A DNA stretch of 30,184 nucleotides from an uncultured Christensenella sp. (GTDB lineage Bacteria; Bacillota; Clostridia; Christensenellales; Pumilibacteraceae). The DNA lies in NCBI GenBank assembly GCA_910585055.1, contig CAJUBY010000009.1, positions 1 to 30,184 of the forward strand, in the 5' to 3' direction. The position numbers were made by a program, and so were the translations under genes. Shown in pieces: positions 6,464 to 15,033 of the stretch. Each line of letters starts with the position of its first letter. Position 1 is the stretch's first letter. The notes under the pieces were generated by a model. The model ran no database searches. It worked only from the letters and a program-made list of their open reading frames with translations, and was not told where the DNA came from.

Positions 6464-7680
6464 TTAGCCGTTATAACTTCCGGATGAATATGAAGTACCA
6501 TTAGCACCTTTGCTACCATTTGACGCCCATGTGCCGCTTCCTCCGCTACCGCCTGTTCCGACAGTACCACCGTAAGCATTGCCACCTTTTCCGCCATTAC
6601 CACCATGAGCAAAAATTATATGTGAACTACTTCCATTTCCGCCTTTTCCGCCGTTATAACCGTCGCCGCCACGACCACCATTTAATCCATGTCCTAATGA
6701 TCCCGGATCGCCACCATTACCGCCGTTGCCACCATCTCCATGTCTTGCTCGTGTGCCGTCGCTGTTCAAACCGCCTATTCCGCCATTACCGCCATTGCCA
6801 CCCGCAGAAGGTTTTCCATTATTGCTTGTATCATTATGTCCGTTACCGCCGTTGCCGCCATGTCCGCCGACACCGCCGACTCTTCCATTGCCACCATTGC
6901 CGCCATGTCCGCCATTAGCACCTTTTTCGCCGTTTCCGCCGTTGCCACCCATGCCACCGGTACCGTTTAAGCAATTACCACCGTTTCCGCCGTTGCCACC
7001 AGCTCCACTTTTTCCAGGCGCATGGGTAAAACCACCGTCGCCACCGCGACCACCATTACCACCGCGCGATGTCGTAAGTACACTTATACCATCACCGCCG
7101 TTGCCGCCATTGCCGCCCGCTCCACCATTATAATCTTGATCTCCGCCGGGAATAGTGCCGCCCTTACCTCCTGCACCACCGTTTCCTCCGATATAGCCAC
7201 TACCGCCATTGCCGCCATTGCCGCCCGCTGCAGCATGATGTCCCGGAGAAGTAGATGTGCCTGTTGGAGCCAACGATTTCGGGGAACCATTTCCTCCGGC
7301 ACCGCCGTCACCACCATTGCCACCGTTACCATAATTAGCCGCATAAGCTGTTATACCGGAAGGTATAGCGGCATTACAAGTATATCCCGACGCGCCGCCA
7401 TTTCCGCCATTGCCTCCCTTTCCACCAACGGTAGGATATTCAAAAATAAAATTGTAGCCAGACCATCTCGACACACCATTTGCACCAGGCGCACCTTGAT
7501 ATCCATTACTACCGTTACCGCCTTTGCCTGCCGTTAATGTATAAGTGCCATTGCCCTTTTTAACCAAACTCGAACAATTTAGCGCATTGCCGCCTGCTCC
7601 ACCATTATTACCATTTTGACCGTATGATGTAGTAGCCGCACCGTTCGCTCCCGCACCACCAACAAAGCTTGTTCTTCCGC
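6464..7680 (-). repeat. Triplet/nonamer coding repeat (Gly-Gly-X tract)
   Basis: Read on the minus strand, this stretch consists of degenerate GGCGGN(A/G)A(T/C)-type units encoding GGN, GGA, GGK, GGD and GGS. It is markedly richer in G+C and in purine/pyrimidine asymmetry than the remaining coding sequence of the same gene. Short perfect repeats such as GGCGGTAATGGCGG recur many times and could allow slippage or recombination. Confidence 0.85.
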
Positions 7681-10600
7681 TATTACCTATTGATATAGTG
7701 CTTGCTCTAACAGCATTTGTTCCTGTCATTATAGAAGCCGTACCCACATTACCTTCTACGGTTAAATTGCCATTCCCTATAATGTCCAAATTTTTGCAAT
7801 CAATCAAATAATAACTACTCGTCAATTGCCCTTTAATTGTTACCGTATTTTTAACTTCAAGTGTTAACGTACTTCTGTTTGATTTCAACGCATAATTCGA
7901 TGATACACTTTTTATATTTACATTATCTAAATATAGATAACCGACATTTGTCCCATCGTAAAGCACGCTTAAATTAGTCAATTGATCGCCATCGTTAAGT
8001 ATGAATGCCGCTCTGACCTGCGAAGGGATAGTAATAGATTGACAACTTGAATTGGAACTCAAATCTATAACGATTCTTGAATAACTCTTTGCATTTTCGT
8101 AGTTATACGACCCAATTCCGTTATAACGTTGCACATTGTACGGAATAGTAGTGCTTCCCGCCAAAGTTTTAACATTTACTGTATATTGATTGTTTCCGCA
8201 TTTATAAACCGCTTTCATTTTAGAAATGTTCGTGCTTTCAAAAATCGGCAATTTAATAGTATCACACGTTTTTGTTGTCCATGTATAAGTCGTCCCATTT
8301 AATTCAAAGCTCATCGACACAAACGTATCCGTCGATACTGCGGAATTATCCAAGCCGCTTCTCGTTGTTAATTTGTAAGAATAATCGCTCAACTCGGCTG
8401 TGGCATAGTACGGAAATTTAACAGTTAACGTAACGCTATATGCGCCATAATCATCCTCAAACCACAAAACCACAATTTTATCTTCGGCAGACGCATTATA
8501 CGCTATTTTCAATTTTCCGTTACTAATTGACGCAACATTATTTGCATTTTGAGTATCACTAATTCTCATTACGGAATTTTTGATTGTAGCATCATCATTA
8601 TAAGTAATTGAAATTGAAGATTCACTATTCATTAAAATATTTACTTTATCGCTTACTGTTCCTTTATTATACACACGTTGATTGCCGACATCGATATACT
8701 CGATTTTAGTGGGAACAACAAGCAAAATAGATGTATCAACCGATTCTTGATTTACACAATCTACTGCAATATAATATGTGACCCCCGCTTTCATAGCGAC
8801 AGCATATTTTGTTTTCAATACTTGCATATCACTAGTATTTACGTTTTCGATATCAACATCAACCTTATTAAAACTCGAGTCAAATACCGACACATCATAT
8901 TTAGTCTGATTTGTAGATGCAAATGTAAGATAGTAAGTTTTAGTGTTTTTACAATCGTATTTAAGCACAACACCTTTCTCGTTCGTTAGTCTAACATTTA
9001 CGGATGCCCCGTTATCATATATATTGATATTATCAAATTCTATTTGTTTTTGCGGCATTATTTTGATTGCTGTTCTCGTACCACCGCTTATGCTAATTTC
9101 AAGTAAGTAACGCCCTTGCGACAATGACATGATTTTCGCATCTGCATCGGCATTAAATGTACTGATAACAGAATTATTTTCATCGTAAATTTTAATTACT
9201 GCGCTTACAGAATTAGCACTGTAAGTGCGAAAAGCATATTTATCGTTACTATCTATGTCGATAGCATATACTCCTGCACTGACTGTTTGATTAACATTAA
9301 ACGATAAACTCGGCGCATCAAGTAAAACTTTTACGCTATAATTACTGCCGCTTGCTCCGTTCAATTTCAAATAATATACTTGACCGGCAGTCAAAGTGTT
9401 ATTTATTCTCTGCAACTTGGTGTTATACCATTGAACAGAATCATTTCCTACAACTTTATAACTCCCTGTCCTGTTAGGTGTAAACTGCAAGAAAGCAAAA
9501 CCCGTATTATCAAACTTGCCGGACATGGGACTTATTTGCGGCGATACAGAAACGGTATAAGTGTTAGATCCGCTTACACCCACATAATAGCGTTTACCTT
9601 GTTCAACAAACAACGGCAATGTCATCCGATCCATGTATTCATCGAACACCACTATATTTGCATTGCTCTCAATATTGACAACAACATCCGTATCAACACT
9701 TATAAAGCTATGCAAAATATTCGTTGAGTTTTTTGTCAAGTTATTTATTCCAAACGATAATGCTTGCGGTTGCGGACGGCAAAGTACATCTACCGTCATT
9801 GCGGCTGACGGCTTTATTTCAACATAATATGTAGCGTTTGCACTTAAAGATTGTGACAAATTGACCTTATTATCGCTATATAATGTCAGCTCGTCCAAAT
9901 TGCTATCCAATATTCGCGCCGTTACAGAATACTTTCCGCTAATATCAAAACTATAAGCCGAAGTGTACTCGGGAGAAATCTTATAAATTTTATTGGTAAC
10001 ACAATCAATACTTTGTTGCTTGCCGTAAGATAATGTTTCGACGTCGTTTATAGATACGGTAATTGTAGCATCGACCGCATTATTATTCTGTATTTTTATA
10101 TAATATCTATCGCTATACTTTGCAACAAACGATCCACTCGGATTCATACTTTTGTATGTATGGATAATAGCGTTATTTCTACTACCTTCCATAACTGTAA
10201 TATCAAGCTCACCATTATATGCAATATTATAATCGTATGCGGAAGGACGTGTATTCAAGATTGAAATAAATTCGGTTTCACCCGCCTTGACCACAAATGT
10301 TTTAGTTTCGCCCGGCTTCATTTCGCAAGGCGTAAAAGTAACGCCTAATTTGTATCGAACAATATTAGGATATACTTCGGCGGCATTCGTATAAATTTTA
10401 TACACTTGCCCTTTTTTCAATGTTGCTTTAACGCACTGATTAATACCGTCATCTTTTAAGGTGCCACGCGCAATGATGATATTATCAGCAGTTGCAAGAT
10501 AAACTTGATTTTTAATATTCCCGTAAGTTTCAAATGTATATTCCCCGCTTTCGGGCGCAACAAATTTAAACCGAGCTTGTCCGTTAGGTAACAGATAAAC

Positions 10601-11827
10601 TTCTGCTTGCTCTTCATCGGATAAAGTCATAACTTCATCATCATTATAGGTATTGCTAAATGTATTAGTCTTAATATCGTCATATAGTGTTTTAACGCCG
10701 CTTATAAGAGAGCCTGTATCCTCCACAATATCAAATTGCATTTGTTGCGTTAAACGGAAGTCCCAATTTTGGGTCTTATTTATAAAATACTTGCTCGTAA
10801 TATAGCAACCATCTTGTATTCCAAATAAAATAGGTTCGTCCTTTGGCGTTTCCAAAATATTAACCATATCTTTCAAGAGATTATCATATTTTGCCAATTG
10901 GTCGAGTTTGCTTATATCTTCTATGCTATAGCCGAAATCATCCTCGTTTGTCAATTCTTCTGTAATCCCATTTATTCCGTCGGCATAGTTTATAGCCGCT
11001 TCGGCAAATGATTTAACATCGGAAATAACACCCATGACTTTATCTGCATACGGTATTAAACCGATTAACTGCTCGGCAGTATATTTTATAAATTTATCCG
11101 GTGCCATCATTGCGCTTACACCTTTATAACCGTAATATGTACCGATAAAAAACGCGCCGTCGTCTTCTGACGCAACATATTCTTCGTCACCGAAATTCAA
11201 ATGATGTTCATTATATACGGAAGCTCCGAAAGACACATTATGCAAATATATTTTTCTCAAATCGGATAATCTTCTATATTCATTATCGTCCACGTTGCGC
11301 TCAAGCTGTGCCTTCCCGTTTTCTTTATTATACCTATAATTTTCATAATATATGGGTGTAATTTTCGTTTCGTAATGCCCGCCGACATTGCTATTGTCAC
11401 TATCTATATCCGTGTTTTTTACACTGTAAAGATATAAGAAATAAACATTTCTATCGGCATTATAATCTAATAAAAATCCATAATGCTGTCCCAAATAACT
11501 ATACTGACCGGGATTGTCAAATAAAGATTGGGGAACAATAGAAAATAACCACTCATCATAAATATCGTCGGATTCACATTTTTGTCCGATCTTAAAATGT
11601 TCATTTATATAATTAGAATAATCTGTTATCGTATGCTCTGTGCCATTTATATTAAATTTCTCATGCGACGTAAATTCGGCACATTCATCTTGCCAACTAA
11701 TTGTAGTAGCATCTTCCGCATAAGCGGCAAACGCTCTATTGGGAACAGCTATCAAAGTTATGGCACAAACAAACGACATTACTATTGTTAAGAGTGCTAT
11801 CCCTATCTTTTTGGATGTCTTTGTCAT
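6464..11827 (-). CDS. Giant secreted surface protein with Gly-Gly-X repeat C-terminus, 1787 aa
   Basis: Residues 1-34 are a Sec signal peptide with a probable AFA-A cleavage site. Residues 35-400 are a mixed, partly helical region of no family that I recognise. Residues about 410-1040 hold a series of loosely related beta-sandwich units resembling PPC (pre-peptidase C-terminal) domains, with patterns such as PESGEYTFETYG, KKGQVYKIYT and NATYYVEIKP. Residues about 1045-1140 look Ig/cadherin-like, and about 1250-1370 are beta-strand repeats that could form a beta-helix. Residues about 1380-1787 are dominated by GGNGGNGGAGG-type repeats. There is no LPXTG motif and no C-terminal membrane segment. 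AAGGAG before ATG 11827 fixes the start. It is cotranscribed with a lipoprotein gene 29 bases upstream under predicted TetR control. The role, probably adhesion or surface coating, is inferred. Confidence 0.85.
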   Translation of the reverse strand: MTKTSKKIGIALLTIVMSFVCAITLIAVPNRAFAAYAEDATTISWQDECAEFTSHEKFNINGTEHTITDYSNYINEHFKIGQKCESDDIYDEWLFSIVPQSLFDNPGQYSYLGQHYGFLLDYNADRNVYFLYLYSVKNTDIDSDNSNVGGHYETKITPIYYENYRYNKENGKAQLERNVDDNEYRRLSDLRKIYLHNVSFGASVYNEHHLNFGDEEYVASEDDGAFFIGTYYGYKGVSAMMAPDKFIKYTAEQLIGLIPYADKVMGVISDVKSFAEAAINYADGINGITEELTNEDDFGYSIEDISKLDQLAKYDNLLKDMVNILETPKDEPILFGIQDGCYITSKYFINKTQNWDFRLTQQMQFDIVEDTGSLISGVKTLYDDIKTNTFSNTYNDDEVMTLSDEEQAEVYLLPNGQARFKFVAPESGEYTFETYGNIKNQVYLATADNIIIARGTLKDDGINQCVKATLKKGQVYKIYTNAAEVYPNIVRYKLGVTFTPCEMKPGETKTFVVKAGETEFISILNTRPSAYDYNIAYNGELDITVMEGSRNNAIIHTYKSMNPSGSFVAKYSDRYYIKIQNNNAVDATITVSINDVETLSYGKQQSIDCVTNKIYKISPEYTSAYSFDISGKYSVTARILDSNLDELTLYSDNKVNLSQSLSANATYYVEIKPSAAMTVDVLCRPQPQALSFGINNLTKNSTNILHSFISVDTDVVVNIESNANIVVFDEYMDRMTLPLFVEQGKRYYVGVSGSNTYTVSVSPQISPMSGKFDNTGFAFLQFTPNRTGSYKVVGNDSVQWYNTKLQRINNTLTAGQVYYLKLNGASGSNYSVKVLLDAPSLSFNVNQTVSAGVYAIDIDSNDKYAFRTYSANSVSAVIKIYDENNSVISTFNADADAKIMSLSQGRYLLEISISGGTRTAIKIMPQKQIEFDNINIYDNGASVNVRLTNEKGVVLKYDCKNTKTYYLTFASTNQTKYDVSVFDSSFNKVDVDIENVNTSDMQVLKTKYAVAMKAGVTYYIAVDCVNQESVDTSILLVVPTKIEYIDVGNQRVYNKGTVSDKVNILMNSESSISITYNDDATIKNSVMRISDTQNANNVASISNGKLKIAYNASAEDKIVVLWFEDDYGAYSVTLTVKFPYYATAELSDYSYKLTTRSGLDNSAVSTDTFVSMSFELNGTTYTWTTKTCDTIKLPIFESTNISKMKAVYKCGNNQYTVNVKTLAGSTTIPYNVQRYNGIGSYNYENAKSYSRIVIDLSSNSSCQSITIPSQVRAAFILNDGDQLTNLSVLYDGTNVGYLYLDNVNIKSVSSNYALKSNRSTLTLEVKNTVTIKGQLTSSYYLIDCKNLDIIGNGNLTVEGNVGTASIMTGTNAVRASTISIGNSGRTSFVGGAGANGAATTSYGQNGNNGGAGGNALNCSSLVKKGNGTYTLTAGKGGNGSNGYQGAPGANGVSRWSGYNFIFEYPTVGGKGGNGGNGGASGYTCNAAIPSGITAYAANYGNGGNGGDGGAGGNGSPKSLAPTGTSTSPGHHAAAGGNGGNGGSGYIGGNGGAGGKGGTIPGGDQDYNGGAGGNGGNGGDGISVLTTSRGGNGGRGGDGGFTHAPGKSGAGGNGGNGGNCLNGTGGMGGNGGNGEKGANGGHGGNGGNGRVGGVGGHGGNGGNGHNDTSNNGKPSAGGNGGNGGIGGLNSDGTRARHGDGGNGGNGGDPGSLGHGLNGGRGGDGYNGGKGGNGSSSHIIFAHGGNGGKGGNAYGGTVGTGGSGGSGTWASNGSKGANGTSYSSGSYNG

Positions 11828-11856
11828 GGTTACGTTCTCCTTAAATTTTTTATTTT

Positions 11857-12579
11857 TTACGCAATGCGTGTTGTGCATATTTCAAAGCAACTATATCCTG
11901 TTAAATACCGTAAATATTCTTCTTTTATGCCTGTGCTTAAGGTGTATTCTTTGTTTGCTTCTAAATCTACTTCAAGAAAAATGTTGTTGTCATGTTCGTT
12001 TTGTGTCCCGCTTTTGATACCGGATATGCTTAAATACTTCAATCTTAAGATATCAAAATCTACGGTTTCAAATCTATATGTTCCGCTTTCAGGGACAGTA
12101 AATTTATAGTGTTTTGTTGTATTATTATAAAAACTTATACTAGTTCTATCTATCTCTTCCTTGCTTAGTTCAACTTTTAAGTTGTTTTCTATATTGAATT
12201 CTCCGTATATATCTAAATGTACGGTTAAAGTTGTTGAATTTAACTCTTTCGCAGGCTTTTCAACAAAATACTTTATATCATAACATCCAATTCCCGATGG
12301 CGTTACTTTCATCGTATTACCTCGCACTGCAAGGTGTTCTTTTTCGGGATCTACTATATTTCCATGATACTTATACCTTACCTCCAACGGATATGCTTCA
12401 CCCGTATAAGGCAAATCCCAAGTTACCGATTTCCAATTAGTTCCGCTACATACCCATTCGCCTGTTATAGGATGCTTTACTTCAATATATAAATTATCGT
12501 CACTCGAACACGCTGTAAGTCCGAATGCTCCAACTACAACCATTAACATCGAAAGCAGTATTGCAACACGTTTTTTCAA
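11857..12579 (-). CDS. Predicted lipoprotein with PPC-like domain, 240 aa
   Basis: A lipoprotein signal (MKKRVAILLSMLMVVVGAFG) with lipobox LTAC gives lipidation at C24. Residues 30-120 look like a beta-rich Ig-type domain, and about 150-235 form a PPC-like beta-sandwich (KFTVPESGTYRFETVDFD). The PESG-x-Y-x-FET motif recurs in the giant protein encoded immediately downstream, so the two probably share fold and perhaps partner. AAAGGAG precedes the start. The gene is first in a two-gene operon from the promoter at 12657-12685, with two operator palindromes in the leader. A membrane-anchored partner or anchor for the giant secreted protein is a reasonable inference. Confidence 0.82.
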   Translation of the reverse strand: MKKRVAILLSMLMVVVGAFGLTACSSDDNLYIEVKHPITGEWVCSGTNWKSVTWDLPYTGEAYPLEVRYKYHGNIVDPEKEHLAVRGNTMKVTPSGIGCYDIKYFVEKPAKELNSTTLTVHLDIYGEFNIENNLKVELSKEEIDRTSISFYNNTTKHYKFTVPESGTYRFETVDFDILRLKYLSISGIKSGTQNEHDNNIFLEVDLEANKEYTLSTGIKEEYLRYLTGYSCFEICTTRIA

Positions 12580-12595
12580 CTCAAAATCTCCTTTG

Positions 12596-12610
12596 ATGAC
12601 ACTGTGTCAT
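12596..12610 (-). promoter_or_regulatory. TetR-type operator, perfect palindrome
   Basis: ATGACAC-A-GTGTCAT on the minus strand is a perfect 15-base palindrome in the leader of the lipoprotein gene. It has the same TRACAC-N-GTGT core as the sites at 12635-12649 and 13339-13353. Confidence 0.75.
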
Positions 12611-12634
12611 TTGTGCTGTAAATAAAAAACAGCG

Positions 12635-12649
12635 ATTACACTGTGTCAT
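12635..12649 (-). promoter_or_regulatory. TetR-type operator at the transcription start
   Basis: ATGACAC-A-GTGTAAT on the minus strand lies directly after the predicted start site of the lipoprotein/giant-protein operon, so occupancy would block initiation or clearance. Confidence 0.75.
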
Positions 12650-12656
12650 TGTATGT

Positions 12657-12685
12657 ATAATAGCACTTAATAGTCCCTTTGTCAA
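12657..12685 (-). promoter_or_regulatory. Sigma-A promoter of the lipoprotein/giant-protein operon
   Basis: On the minus strand, TTGACA (12685-12680), a 17-base spacer and TATTAT (12662-12657). It is near consensus and would be strong when not repressed. Confidence 0.85.
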
Positions 12686-12707
12686 GAGAAATGCGTAACT
12701 TTTTCAA

Positions 12708-13289
12708 TTATTTATTATGCAAATACCCTTTGAAAAATTCGGTTTGCATTTTGAATTTATTTATGGTTTCATCTCTCATAGAAAAATTTGCAAATATCGC
12801 ATTTAGGCTGTGCTTAAACAAGATAAACAAAATTTCAATAATGTTCATTACATTCTCACCGCATCTGCCGTCAATGTATGCTTTGATTTCATCCATAATA
12901 TTATTAAAGGACTGATATTCGTCTATCGGGGTAAGTTTAATTCCTATTGCCACATTGCGCACAATATCCTCATAACCGTATTCGATTATATCTTGCACTA
13001 TAATATTTATAACTTCATGAAAAACATCGACTATATCAAGATTCTGTCCCTGCAAAAGTTGTTGTAATTTATACCCGCTATGAGCGTGTATGTCGGCAAA
13101 AACATACTCGAACAAATCTTTCTTATTTTCAAAATACACGTACAGACTTGTACGAGTAACGCCCGATTTATCGGACACATTTTTGAAAGTTATTCTATCC
13201 AACGGCATTGTTCGTAACAACTCTAACGATGCCTGTTTAATCGAATTGCGTTTTTCTTCGGGTAGATTGTTGAATATTTCAGTCGGCAT
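12708..13289 (-). CDS. TetR-family repressor, 193 aa
   Basis: Residues about 12-60 form a TetR N-terminal HTH (ITFKNVSDKSGVTRTSLYVY then FENKKDLFEYVF). The remainder is a helical ligand/dimer domain ending FFKGYLHNK. AGAGGTG supports ATG 13289; the frame is open further upstream, but that would run through the promoter and operator. The gene has a consensus promoter (13311-13339) with an operator palindrome at its -35 edge, and the same palindrome occurs twice at the promoter of the downstream lipoprotein/giant-protein operon. It therefore probably represses itself and that operon. The inducing ligand is unknown. Confidence 0.88.
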   Translation of the reverse strand: MPTEIFNNLPEEKRNSIKQASLELLRTMPLDRITFKNVSDKSGVTRTSLYVYFENKKDLFEYVFADIHAHSGYKLQQLLQGQNLDIVDVFHEVINIIVQDIIEYGYEDIVRNVAIGIKLTPIDEYQSFNNIMDEIKAYIDGRCGENVMNIIEILFILFKHSLNAIFANFSMRDETINKFKMQTEFFKGYLHNK

Positions 13290-13310
13290 AATGCACCTCT
13301 CATCATTCCA

Positions 13311-13339
13311 ATTATACATATTCCAAACGGTTTTGTCAA
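13311..13339 (-). promoter_or_regulatory. Sigma-A promoter of tetR
   Basis: On the minus strand, TTGACA (13339-13334), a 17-base spacer and TATAAT (13316-13311): a full consensus promoter. Confidence 0.85.
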
Positions 13340-13353
13340 TTACACCGTGTAAC
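13339..13353 (-). promoter_or_regulatory. TetR-type operator at the tetR promoter
   Basis: GTTACAC-G-GTGTAAT on the minus strand abuts the -35 box. TTACAC and GTGTAA are perfectly inverted, and the core is shared with the two operators at 12596-12649. Confidence 0.75.
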
Positions 13354-13607
13354 TTTCTATCGCTACATAAGCCCCCGAATCTTGACATCAATCATCTGAC
13401 ATTCAAATACAAGATAATCTCTTTTTTTTCGTAAGTTTACTCTTTTCATTTACCATCCATATACTGATTCTTTTCTTATTTTATACCGAATTGATTTTAG
13501 ACCGTCTGTTCAAGTCCTGTTTTTTCTCAAAATACCGCAAAAGACAGTAGTTAAATCGAAAAACTTTGATTTTGCCTTTTTTGCACCTAAAACCACAATA
13601 TATAGTA
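13354..13607. other. Intergenic stretch without recognisable gene
   Basis: This AT-rich sequence between the tetR promoter and the tRNA-Pro terminator hairpins holds no ORF with a plausible ribosome binding site. If the left-hand genes form an island inserted at tRNA-Pro, its right boundary would lie in or near this stretch, but no second tRNA fragment is visible to prove it. Confidence 0.4.
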
Positions 13608-13645
13608 AAATACAGTCCGAAAACACAAGTTTTCGGACTGTATTT
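13608..13645 (-). terminator. 17-bp hairpin after tRNA-Pro
   Basis: AAATACAGTCCGAAAAC pairs perfectly with GTTTTCGGACTGTATTT around a four-base loop. On the minus strand it follows the tRNA and continues into a T/A-rich stretch, so it is the likely terminator. A smaller hairpin, GTAGGAC-N9-GTCCTAC (13647-13669), sits between it and the tRNA. Confidence 0.65.
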
Positions 13646-13674
13646 AGTAGGACAGTATTTTCGTCCTACAAAGA

Positions 13675-13751
13675 TGGTCGAAGTGGCGAGACTCGAACTC
13701 GCGGCCTCATGGTCCCTAACCATGCGCGCTACCAACTGCGCTACACCTCGA
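13675..13751 (-). tRNA. tRNA-Pro, anticodon AGG
   Basis: The minus strand folds into a full cloverleaf: acceptor TCGAGGT/ACTTCGA with an encoded CCA, D arm GCGC-AGTTGGTA-GCGC, anticodon arm CATGG-TTAGGGA-CCATG, and T arm GCGAG-TTCGAGT-CTCGC. The anticodon loop gives A34-G35-G36 with G37, so it reads the proline codon CCU, and CCN more widely if A34 is deaminated to inosine. A consensus promoter precedes it at 13772-13800. Confidence 0.92.
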
Positions 13752-13771
13752 TGTTCTTATTTTGTTTTTAC

Positions 13772-13800
13772 ATTTTACATCATATCCTTTGCTTTGTCAA
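13772..13800 (-). promoter_or_regulatory. Sigma-A promoter of tRNA-Pro
   Basis: On the minus strand, TTGACA (13800-13795), a 17-base spacer and TAAAAT (13777-13772), about 20 bases before the tRNA 5' end. Confidence 0.8.
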
Positions 13801-13894
13801 TCGCTGCGTACACATTTACTCCTTTTTTTATTCTTTTCCGTTCCTTCCCTCTTCTCCCCATCTCTCTGTGTCCTTAAACATATTAATTAAATAC

Positions 13895-13921
13895 GGGCTG
13901 AATATGAAAAACATTCAGCCC
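13895..13921 (-). terminator. Hairpin terminator after the propeller-like gene
   Basis: GGGCTGAAT pairs perfectly with ATTCAGCCC around a nine-base loop. On the minus strand GTATTTAATTAAT follows. It ends the two-gene XRE/propeller operon. Confidence 0.6.
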
Positions 13922-13992
13922 AACACGTTTAATTTATCAAAAATCCCGCGCATTTGTTTTTACCGAAATACGACACGCCCTTAACATTAAAT

Positions 13993-15033
13993 CTATTTTA
14001 CTATAAAAAATGCATAGTCTTGCGATACAAATGCGTGGTCGATATTTCTTAAGCCGCCGCAAATATCGGGTGCGAATGTAGATAAAATACGTCCGTCTTT
14101 AGTCTTGCCGACCAAATGTTTCCCCAGTACCTCACACCGAACAACATTTTCCCATTTTTTCGCTTTTACGACAGCGTCATCGTATTTTTCCGGACCGTTA
14201 TCTATGTGATCGTTCCAGCCTTGCATAAATACAAGTTTGCCGTTGTGATTTAAGTATATTCTATCGGCAACCAATTGCGCGATATCGTCTATCACATTTT
14301 CGTATTCTTCACGATACGCTGAATCCATAAAAATACTGTATTGCGATCGCGGTTGCTTTTGATTCATAATATCATTGGGAACGACAGTATAAGGTAAGTC
14401 GTTCCAAAAAAACAAACAAGTACCGTCGTAACCGAATAAAATTTTGTTTGATTTCACCTCGACGAGATCATCCGCCCAGCCGTAATTATAGGTTTTATTT
14501 ACCCATTGTCCTACGATACTGTTGTTATCGAAATATTGCGGATCTAATTCTTTAAGCCTTGCCAGCGGAATTTTATATGGGATCCCGTTAGGATTAAACA
14601 GCTGTAACGAATCGCCTTCTTTTTTTACATAGCCGATCGGATGCGTGCTGTCTCTATAGTTAGGGATAAAAAACACATCCTCCCCTTGTTTTTTGCCGTT
14701 GCCGTCATATAATATCCCGTCTTTGCCGCGGTACAACGAACAGCCCGTAACAGAACGGTGTACGGCACATTCCGCAAGCGGGATCATATCCACCGAATTG
14801 CCGTTTATATCCGTAACGGTTCCATCACGATGCAACGCCGCGAAACGCTGCCCGTCCCAAACCACATCACATATATTATCAGACACGGCGCACTCTGTCA
14901 GTTCGAATAAGCCGACATCTTCTTCTTTCAATTTATTCAATTCCGGATGATTCGGTTTTCCCGAACACAAATTTGTTAGTACCACAATGGTCCTTAAACT
15001 GTGTTGTTTCATACAATAATAATAAAATTTCAT
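13993..15033 (-). CDS. Propeller-like protein of unknown function, 346 aa
   Basis: No named family is certain. Several segments have the short strand-turn-strand pattern of propeller or RCC1-like repeats: VVWDGQRFAALHRDGTVTDI, GCSLYRGKDGILYDGNGKK, and near the end CEVLGKHLVGKTKDGRILST. There is no signal peptide, so it is probably cytoplasmic. The start codon follows the stop of the upstream XRE gene directly (TAAATG), with GGAGT eight bases upstream, so the two are translationally coupled. The gene probably works with that regulator, perhaps as a sensor or interaction partner; this is inferred from the operon alone. Confidence 0.7.
   Translation of the reverse strand: MKFYYYCMKQHSLRTIVVLTNLCSGKPNHPELNKLKEEDVGLFELTECAVSDNICDVVWDGQRFAALHRDGTVTDINGNSVDMIPLAECAVHRSVTGCSLYRGKDGILYDGNGKKQGEDVFFIPNYRDSTHPIGYVKKEGDSLQLFNPNGIPYKIPLARLKELDPQYFDNNSIVGQWVNKTYNYGWADDLVEVKSNKILFGYDGTCLFFWNDLPYTVVPNDIMNQKQPRSQYSIFMDSAYREEYENVIDDIAQLVADRIYLNHNGKLVFMQGWNDHIDNGPEKYDDAVVKAKKWENVVRCEVLGKHLVGKTKDGRILSTFAPDICGGLRNIDHAFVSQDYAFFIVK

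Noticed and set aside
6520..7537. Plus-strand proline-, histidine- or threonine-rich frames
   Set aside because: They are antisense shadows of the Gly-Gly-X repeat tract.
6464..7680. Possible CRISPR-like or satellite array
   Set aside because: The repeats have no spacers and keep the reading frame of the giant protein.
13481..13735. Minus-strand frame of 84 codons
   Set aside because: Its first 20 codons lie within tRNA-Pro and the rest crosses the terminator hairpins; there is no ribosome binding site.
13354..13751. tRNA-Pro as attachment site of the left-hand element
   Set aside because: No second copy of the tRNA-Pro 3' end is visible in the window and no integrase lies next to it, so it remains only a possibility.
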